Source: a virus. Taken from it: DNA of 27,095 nt. Where the stretch lies: positions 1 through 27,095 of IMG/VR virus record IMGVR_UViG_3300009494_000019. The stretch is one strand, 5' to 3'. A program made the position numbers and the translations under genes. Of this stretch, positions 21,640 through 27,095 are shown in pieces (position 1 is the first letter of the stretch; the number at the start of each line of letters is the position of its first letter). The notes below the pieces were generated by a model that did not search any database, was not told the DNA's origin, and worked only from the letters and a program-made list of their open reading frames with translations.

Positions 21640-22341
21640 CTATAGTTGCAACGCCAACTCCGCCGCTCGCAGCCTGCGGCCCAACGCTGCGCGTTTGCCG
21701 GCGCCCAATGCCTCGGCTACGCCCTCCAGACCATCGGCTGCCGCCTGCCGTTGCGCCCCGCTCGCCGTCACCAGCAGCCGCCCGGCCTTCAACTCCTCGA
21801 CCAGCGCTACGAGAGCCTTGACGCTCTCGGCCAGCGCTCCGGCCTGCGCCTCCGTGCCCAGTCCCAATGCGGCCTTGACTACTCGCAGCTCCGTGAGCGG
21901 ATTCATGCCCAGGGGAACGGGGGATACCTCGTACAGATCAACCTTGTACAGATGGCGGATGCCGTTATCCGCCCACTTGTAATCCTTGGCATAGTAACCG
22001 ATAGATCCCTCGACCAATGCACCGTCCTTCATCAGTTCCCAGGCCTCGCGCCCCCAGAAGGTCCCCAGGGTCAAGTGACCGTGCGCGTACAACCCGGTAT
22101 CGTCTTCCTTGAGAATGTCCGGCGCAGGCCCAATGAGTTTGTCCCAGTCATGAGCATAAAATACCTTGATCCGGCCCTCGCGCTCCTGGAGCGTCTCGAT
22201 AAATGCACCGGCGTGCATCACATCCATGCCGTCGTCAATGTTCTCGAAGATCGAGAAATGCCCCTCGTAGATACCCTGATCGCCGGCCGCTTTGAACTGC
22301 GCCAACGATACGCGATATTCCATCTTCTTTTGCTCTGTCAT
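21640..22341 (-). CDS. HK97-type prohead protease
   Basis: A 233-residue serine protease that cleaves the capsid delta domain and itself during head maturation. Catalytic residues are visible: His64 in FYAHDW and Ser113 in VEGSIGY. The start chosen (MTEQKKMEYR) follows GGAGG by 4 nt. A longer open frame would overlap the portal. Residues ~150-233 form a helical tail that may act as scaffold. It lies 10 bp from the portal gene, the usual order portal-protease-capsid, although the DGR cassette is inserted between protease and capsid. Confidence 0.9.
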   Translation of the reverse strand: MTEQKKMEYRVSLAQFKAAGDQGIYEGHFSIFENIDDGMDVMHAGAFIETLQEREGRIKVFYAHDWDKLIGPAPDILKEDDTGLYAHGHLTLGTFWGREAWELMKDGALVEGSIGYYAKDYKWADNGIRHLYKVDLYEVSPVPLGMNPLTELRVVKAALGLGTEAQAGALAESVKALVALVEELKAGRLLVTASGAQRQAAADGLEGVAEALGAGKRAALGRRLRAAELALQL

Positions 22342-22351
22342 AATTCCTCCT

Positions 22352-24520
22352 CTATCCAAACGGGCACGTCCCGGCCGCTTCTGCTGCCGCAATCGCCCCC
22401 GCATCCACCGGGGCCTCGAACTCCGGGGCATAGGCCCTCACACAGTTCGGATGGCACAACGGATGTTCCTTCGCCCACGCTAACGGTACCACCTTGCCGT
22501 TGATCGCCCGACAGAATTCGTGCGAGTTATCGAAGCCATTGTCGAGCACCAATACCCGCTCCACACCGCCCGCGCTGTAACGTTGCGCTGTTGCAGTGTT
22601 TTGCGCCGTCCCCAGCTCTGTCCGCGCGATCATCCGTGCCCGCTGCTCCGGCGTGATATGAATCAATGCGCCGCTGGGTCCGCGATACGTTAGTCCGCTT
22701 ACCGTCTCGCGCAGTCCCGGCACGCCGGCCTCGATGTCGCCCTCGACGATGTGATCAATTGACCAGCCGCGCTCGTAGCCCTCCGCCAGAATCTCGCGCA
22801 CGCCATTCAACGTTGCGTCACTGATCTGCGTGATCCGTGTACCTAACGTCCGCACGATCTCCACTACCATAGGATCGTTGCGATTGAAACTCACATCCAT
22901 GTCCAGCGTCATGTTCCAGGTTTCCCACGATTCCTCTAAAATCGTGTACGTCCAAAACCCGAAGACTTCCAAGAGGTTGTCCCAGTCGGCGTCATCGAAT
23001 AACCCGGGCAGCGGCAGCTGCCACGGCTTGCCTGCGCAAAGCGGCTGATACGCCCCCGCCTCCCAGCCCGCGCGCTTCCACTCCAGCACCTCCGAACGCA
23101 GCCCGGCGTCAGAAAGCGCGTTCGCGCGCTCGACCACTGTCGCGGCCAGGTCGTGGAAAAATCGTTGCACATCCGCCGTCATGCGAATCTCGGCTGATTT
23201 GCGGATGCTCTGCAACACCCGCGCCAGCGCCAACGCCGCCGCGCGTCTGGCCTGGCTGACCTTGCGCTCCGGCTCGGCAAACAGCGCTTTTCCTTGCTCG
23301 ATCCTCGCCGTCTCGGGGATAGTGCTCATCGGCATCAGGAACACATCCCCACCCGCGACACGCGGTAACCGTAACTGTTCGCGCGCTTCATTGCGGAGCA
23401 TGTATCCGCCGCGCACTGCGCGATCCACGAACTCCCCGCGCTCCTTGATGCGATTCTGCAACGCGATCACGTTCTCTGTCTCGAAGCGTATCTCGTCAGC
23501 GTCGCCCAAATCGAAATCGGCGGCAAATCCCGCTGTCAGCGTATCGTCGAGGCGATCCCACAACGGTACTAATGTGTATTCCGTGAAAAATTGCAACGCC
23601 TCTTTATACCCCGATGAGAACGCTCCATTATTCTCCAACCCCACCAATAACATTGCTACAATCGCCGGGACCCGGAACGCAGCTGTGATCCGCGATTCTG
23701 GCACATTCCGCATCGCGTCAGCGGCTAATTTGTTGATATCGAAGGACAATTGCTTCACGTCCATCCCGCCCTCAAGGACGGCCGGCTTCCCCCGGTTGTC
23801 GCCGCCATATTTTTCTACCCATTGCTTGCCCATCCGATCCAACTGGAACTGCTGCAGGATCTCCCCTGGGGGCACGATCAACGCCAGCGGAGGTACGGCA
23901 TTGTTCTTGAGTAGTGAGAATGTGTATGCTGTCATTTCTGAGTCCAAATCCGTCTCCCGCGCAATGGGCACGAGCGACCCCATCCCGCGCCACGGCTGGG
24001 ATGGATCCACCGCCCACATGAATTGAATCACGTCTTCGCGTGGGATTGTCTCATCTCCCGCATCGCCTTTATGCAAAATGTAATGGTCGATCAAGCGTGT
24101 CCCCCCGGAGACCGGTTCCATTTGCGCATCGTGTAACGGCCAAATCTCGACTACCTGCCCAGCTGCGTTCCGCGATTTCCACCAATAGCAGTTCCCGCCA
24201 ATGGCCGCATAGGTGATTGTGAACTGCAATAGCGTCTTCAGCCCCATGTCCGGGTTGGGCGTTGCCAACAGTCGCCCCAGCGGATGCTTCTTGTCCTGTT
24301 TCCCATCTCTGTACAACGCCAGCCCCGGCTCGCTGAACCCGAACGCCAGTGCCTGCACACATGCGAATACCGCGCTGTTTTTCTTGTACCCTTCCCGAAC
24401 TAATGTGTTGAACGAGATATCCATGAACGAATACCTCAGCCACTTCGGGAAGATCGGCCAGGCCGCCGATTTTAATAATTGCCGTGCGACAAACAGCCGC
24501 GTCCGTTGCCATAAATTCAT
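22352..24520 (-). CDS. Portal protein fused to a MuF-like minor head domain
   Basis: 722 residues. The first ~400 are an HK97-type portal (GFSEPGLALYR, WPLHDAQMEPV, IPREDVIQF, then the long stem helices and LQNRIKERGEF), which forms the dodecameric DNA channel. After a ~150-residue linker the C-terminal region carries the MuF/gp7 signature ARTELGTAQNTA, then VLDNGFDNSHEFCRAINGK and HPLCHPNC with its conserved cysteines. Normally these are separate adjacent genes, so this is a translational fusion. ATG at 24520. The stop lies 10 bp before the protease gene. Confidence 0.88.
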   Translation of the reverse strand: MNLWQRTRLFVARQLLKSAAWPIFPKWLRYSFMDISFNTLVREGYKKNSAVFACVQALAFGFSEPGLALYRDGKQDKKHPLGRLLATPNPDMGLKTLLQFTITYAAIGGNCYWWKSRNAAGQVVEIWPLHDAQMEPVSGGTRLIDHYILHKGDAGDETIPREDVIQFMWAVDPSQPWRGMGSLVPIARETDLDSEMTAYTFSLLKNNAVPPLALIVPPGEILQQFQLDRMGKQWVEKYGGDNRGKPAVLEGGMDVKQLSFDINKLAADAMRNVPESRITAAFRVPAIVAMLLVGLENNGAFSSGYKEALQFFTEYTLVPLWDRLDDTLTAGFAADFDLGDADEIRFETENVIALQNRIKERGEFVDRAVRGGYMLRNEAREQLRLPRVAGGDVFLMPMSTIPETARIEQGKALFAEPERKVSQARRAAALALARVLQSIRKSAEIRMTADVQRFFHDLAATVVERANALSDAGLRSEVLEWKRAGWEAGAYQPLCAGKPWQLPLPGLFDDADWDNLLEVFGFWTYTILEESWETWNMTLDMDVSFNRNDPMVVEIVRTLGTRITQISDATLNGVREILAEGYERGWSIDHIVEGDIEAGVPGLRETVSGLTYRGPSGALIHITPEQRARMIARTELGTAQNTATAQRYSAGGVERVLVLDNGFDNSHEFCRAINGKVVPLAWAKEHPLCHPNCVRAYAPEFEAPVDAGAIAAAEAAGTCPFG

Positions 24521-24616
24521 AATTCCGCTCTTTTTACTCCCTACTTCCTACTTCCTACTCCCACACTTCCTTTTCTTCTCTGTGTTCTCTGCGCCTCTGT
24601 GGTGAATCCCCTTCTC
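24521..24616. repeat. Repeat-filled gap between terminase and portal
   Basis: C-rich plus-strand units (about 24535-24570) followed by a CTCTGTGTTCTCTGCGCCTCTGTGGTGAATC element (about 24575-24607). No gene was seen. The adjacent boundary element is at 24617. Confidence 0.65.
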
Positions 24617-24631
24617 CTAATGTTCCATTAG
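24617..24631 (-). repeat. Boundary element copy 6 (CTAA-N7-TTAG)
   Basis: CTAA (24617-24620), 7 nt, TTAG (24628-24631), 17 nt after the large-terminase stop. TTCTCCTAAT and TTAGCAG flanks match the other copies. Confidence 0.6.
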
Positions 24632-24648
24632 CAGCTCTGAAATTGCTC

Positions 24649-26295
24649 TCACAAACTCCGGATTCCCACCGCCGATTCCGGCGCAAATGTCAAACACAGC
24701 GCGTCCGCCAGGTCCGACGACCGCTTCAATATCTTCTTCAGATCCTCTTTCGCCGTTACCTTGATCACCCCCTTGCGCACCTGGTACTGTGGCGCACACA
24801 GTTCCTCGTCCAATCCCGGCTCTGGGGGCAACATTGCCCCTGGGTCAGTGCGTAGCCACTCGCGCACCCGCCACCATAATTGATCGCGCAACGTGCCGAA
24901 CGCGCCCTCCTCGATGCTCTCGGTTTTCCGGCTGCCCACATGCACCGGAATCGCCATGCCCTGGTACGCGCTCGGATGGGCAATCCACCAGCGATTCATC
25001 GCCGGCGCCACCCCTGCGCCGATTCCCGTCGCGTCAATCAGCGATCTGCGAGCGTTGGCCTCACGGGCCAGCGCTGCGGCGCGATCCCCCGTCACCAGCA
25101 CATCCACGCCGTTCCACATCGTGAATGGTGCTACCCATCCGCCATACCGCAGACAGGCCGCATTATGATCTACGCCAAATTCCGCCACGTCCTGCCCGTG
25201 AATCGGGCGGATACCCTCGGGCGGCTGCTCGCCATGCTCCTGCTGCCAAATCAGCCAGCGTTGTTGCGCCGCCTCGATCCAGGCCTGGCTGATCAGTTGA
25301 TGCTCAGCCTGGCCGGGGAACCGCGCCAAAACCATGTACGACAACGCCGGATTCGTGACTTTGCGCCATTGCCCGCCGACGAGTGGCGGCGTCTCCGTGC
25401 CATTTTTCCGCGTCGCCCACGCTCCATCCAAAAAAGCAGGTACTTGGAACCACTCCGCATCCTGCGGATCGAACGTCTCGCCGTCCACCTGCGGGCGGCT
25501 CCACTCGTGGATACGGAGCACCGTCGTTTCGCGCGTCACCGCGCCAGGGATCACGTCCTCCCCCGTCGCCACGTTCGGGTGGCTGAACGCATCCAGCTCC
25601 ACCACATGGGCCTGCCCGCTCTGGATCATCCGGTAGATCGGCCCCTGGGCCGCTCGCGGATTGAACATTATCAGCAACCGCACATGCCCGCCAGACATGC
25701 ACGATTCAATACCCCGGTACACCTCATCGGGAACCGCGTCGCCTTCATCCACGATGAACAACAGATGCGGGGCATGTAACCCGCTGAATTTCGCCTCGCG
25801 CTGTGCGGATGTCCCGCTTTGTGGTATTGCCCGTCCCGCCAGCCACCACTCCGGCGCAATCTCAATGTTTAGATGCCCAGTCTTCGCGTCCTCGAACGCC
25901 GTGATCTGCGCCAACCGCCTGCCCACCTCGCCCCAGAGCAATCGCTCCAAGTTCTCCAGCGGCGGCGCCGCTGTGGCAATGACCTTGCTCTGCGGAAACG
26001 ACCTCAGAAACCAAAGAGCTACCCCGCTGGCCGCGTGCGTCTTGCCCACCGCGTTCGCCGATTGCACCACAGTGACGGTAAAATCGCGGACGCTCTCGCA
26101 AACTTTTCTTTGAGGATCTGTTAAGGTGCAACCCAGCACCTGCTCGATGAATCCGCTGGGATCGTCTTGATATTGCTCGTAATCAATCGCCGGCGCGGTC
26201 TGCATCTCCCGCAGACGCGCCAATAACTTCGTTTTCGCCTCCGGCGACCATTGCCGCCAGTCGTCGCTCAATTTCTGCGTCGAGGATGTTTTCAT
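24649..26295 (-). CDS. Terminase large subunit
   Basis: 548 residues. ATPase motor: Walker A SANAVGKT (79-86) and Walker B FIVDEGDA (180-187). Nuclease domain: an Asp pair in QDVAEFGVDHNA (Asp369 and Asp376). It packages DNA into proheads and cuts concatemers. The start used is ATG at 26295 (a TTG directly before is also possible). It overlaps the small subunit gene by 113 bp, which is large, and a downstream ATG at 26205 would shorten the overlap but drop 30 residues. Position at the start of the virion module, with the portal next, is standard. Confidence 0.9.
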   Translation of the reverse strand: MKTSSTQKLSDDWRQWSPEAKTKLLARLREMQTAPAIDYEQYQDDPSGFIEQVLGCTLTDPQRKVCESVRDFTVTVVQSANAVGKTHAASGVALWFLRSFPQSKVIATAAPPLENLERLLWGEVGRRLAQITAFEDAKTGHLNIEIAPEWWLAGRAIPQSGTSAQREAKFSGLHAPHLLFIVDEGDAVPDEVYRGIESCMSGGHVRLLIMFNPRAAQGPIYRMIQSGQAHVVELDAFSHPNVATGEDVIPGAVTRETTVLRIHEWSRPQVDGETFDPQDAEWFQVPAFLDGAWATRKNGTETPPLVGGQWRKVTNPALSYMVLARFPGQAEHQLISQAWIEAAQQRWLIWQQEHGEQPPEGIRPIHGQDVAEFGVDHNAACLRYGGWVAPFTMWNGVDVLVTGDRAAALAREANARRSLIDATGIGAGVAPAMNRWWIAHPSAYQGMAIPVHVGSRKTESIEEGAFGTLRDQLWWRVREWLRTDPGAMLPPEPGLDEELCAPQYQVRKGVIKVTAKEDLKKILKRSSDLADALCLTFAPESAVGIRSL

Positions 26296-26923
26296 CAATT
26301 TCCCGCGCCTGTTTGATTGCCGTTTTCACGTCCGCGCGGTCCAGAACCGCCTCGGCCGACAATCGCCGATCTCCATCACGGAAGCCCGCAATGGCAGCCA
26401 ATCCCATGATCAACACCTTGCGAATCGCGGTATCTTGTTCCTCCGCCAACGCCCGCGCCAAAAACGGTACTACCACCGGCAATCCCGTCGCGGCCAATCC
26501 CTCGCTGGCTACGAGCCGCTCGGTTTCATCCTCTGCGCTCAACATCTCGACCAAGGCCGCAATTGCAGCGGAGTCGCCCGCCACCTGGTGCTTGAGCGCG
26601 CGCGCCGCGCTGGGCGTCGCGCTCGCCAATATCTGCAAAGCCTCCGCCGTCCCGTGCTCCAGCCACCAGGCGCGGTAATCGCGCTTAGCCAGGCTCAACG
26701 CAGTCTGAAACTCAATCTTCCCCTTCCAGCCTCGCCGCTTCCCGCTCCCGTAATACGTGGTGCTGGTACAAATCTGGCCTCGGCAATCCAATAATGAAGA
26801 GAGCGGCTGCCCCTCGAGCTCTGCCTGCACAATGCGTACCACGCCCGCCGCCTGTTGAGCAGATAATTGCGCCAGAGATTCTATCAATTCGTCGCTGGCC
26901 CATGAAACGGCCCTACGTACCAT
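26183..26923 (-). CDS. Probable terminase small subunit with HEAT-like repeats
   Basis: 246 residues, directly upstream of the large terminase, where the DNA-recognition subunit is expected. Residues ~110-190 are helical repeats of HEAT type (EMLSAEDETERLVASEGL, LARALAEEQDTAIRKVLI). The N-terminal part (LIESLAQLSAQQAAGV) and the basic KRRGWKGK section may bind DNA, but no clear helix-turn-helix stands out. HEAT-like repeats are unusual for small terminases, so the call rests on position. GAGGG precedes the ATG at 26923 by 8 nt. Confidence 0.55.
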   Translation of the reverse strand: MVRRAVSWASDELIESLAQLSAQQAAGVVRIVQAELEGQPLSSLLDCRGQICTSTTYYGSGKRRGWKGKIEFQTALSLAKRDYRAWWLEHGTAEALQILASATPSAARALKHQVAGDSAAIAALVEMLSAEDETERLVASEGLAATGLPVVVPFLARALAEEQDTAIRKVLIMGLAAIAGFRDGDRRLSAEAVLDRADVKTAIKQAREIDENILDAEIERRLAAMVAGGENEVIGASAGDADRAGD

Positions 26924-26973
26924 CGTTTTACCCTCGCTAATTTCCGCTCTTCAGAGCTTCTTTTTCTTCATCA

Positions 26974-27090
26974 TCAATTCGCGCCTGCTTCCCGCTCGTC
27001 CTTTTCGCGTGCCTTACTACGCGAAGTTACAACCCCTCTTTCCTCTGTGTCTCTGGGGTGAAAAGTGTCCGTCATCGGCAACTCGCTCAT
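26974..27090 (-). CDS. Short open frame at the window edge
   Basis: 38 codons from an ATG at 27088-27090 to TGA at 26974-26976, with a charged C-terminus (SKAREKDEREAGAN). It overlaps a CTCTGTGTCTCTGGGGTGAA repeat element in its first half. It may be the C-terminal part of a longer gene that begins beyond the window, or not real. Confidence 0.3.
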   Translation of the reverse strand: MSELPMTDTFHPRDTEERGVVTSRSKAREKDEREAGAN

Positions 27091-27095
27091 CCGTA

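Noticed and set aside
21646-22503. A 285-codon + strand frame
   Set aside because: It is antisense to the prohead protease with catalytic residues in place. Long antisense frames are expected at this GC content.

Overview
The window is the late (virion) half of an HK97-type siphophage genome integrated beside a tRNA-Val gene. It probably sits in a Chloroflexota (Anaerolineae-like) chromosome. The host guess rests on a GC-rich genome, a surface protein with PKD and TPTPTN-type linkers, and the C-terminal YLPLVMR signature common in secreted Chloroflexota proteins. It is inference, not proof.

Layout. Positions 1-53 are the 3' part of tRNA-Val(CAC). After a repeat-rich leader comes a tyrosine integrase (214-1206, + strand). 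A hairpin terminator separates it from one long minus-strand late operon that reads from right to left: small terminase (HEAT-like), large terminase, portal-MuF fusion, prohead protease, a TDTELRA-repeat protein, a complete diversity-generating retroelement (DGR), a coupled double CBM5/12 protein, a lipoprotein, a small caspase/CHAT-like protein, major capsid protein, a conserved post-capsid protein, head-tail connector, two paralogous beta proteins, head closure, gp10-like and tail-completion proteins, two tail-tube paralogues (one fused to a beta-propeller), tail assembly chaperones G and G-T (with a -1 frameshift site), a small protein, tape measure, two distal tail proteins, and finally a membrane-anchored caspase/CHAT-like protein with a PKD ectodomain. 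One small + strand gene (8023-8298), with its own promoter/operator, structured leader and terminator, is embedded in the operon as a moron. No lysis genes or lysogeny repressor were recognised.

The DGR (about 17.8-21.1 kb) has target gene, avd, TR and RT in the same order as Bordetella phage BPP-1. TR (19019-19137) and VR (19550-19668) align over 119 bp without gaps. They differ at 10 positions, and all 10 are adenines of the TR coding strand. The target is a formylglycine-generating-enzyme/C-type-lectin-like protein with an Ig-like domain inserted mid-fold.

The less expected content is a pair of related caspase/CHAT-like (clan CD) proteins with His/Cys dyads in a virion operon, one fused to a membrane anchor through a linker that reads as a translated copy of an intergenic repeat. 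There is also a recurrent module-boundary element (CTAA-N7-TTAG followed on the coding strand by G-rich tandem repeats) at five gene junctions and once inside a gene, and a moron leader built from nested inverted repeats that can sequester its ribosome binding site.
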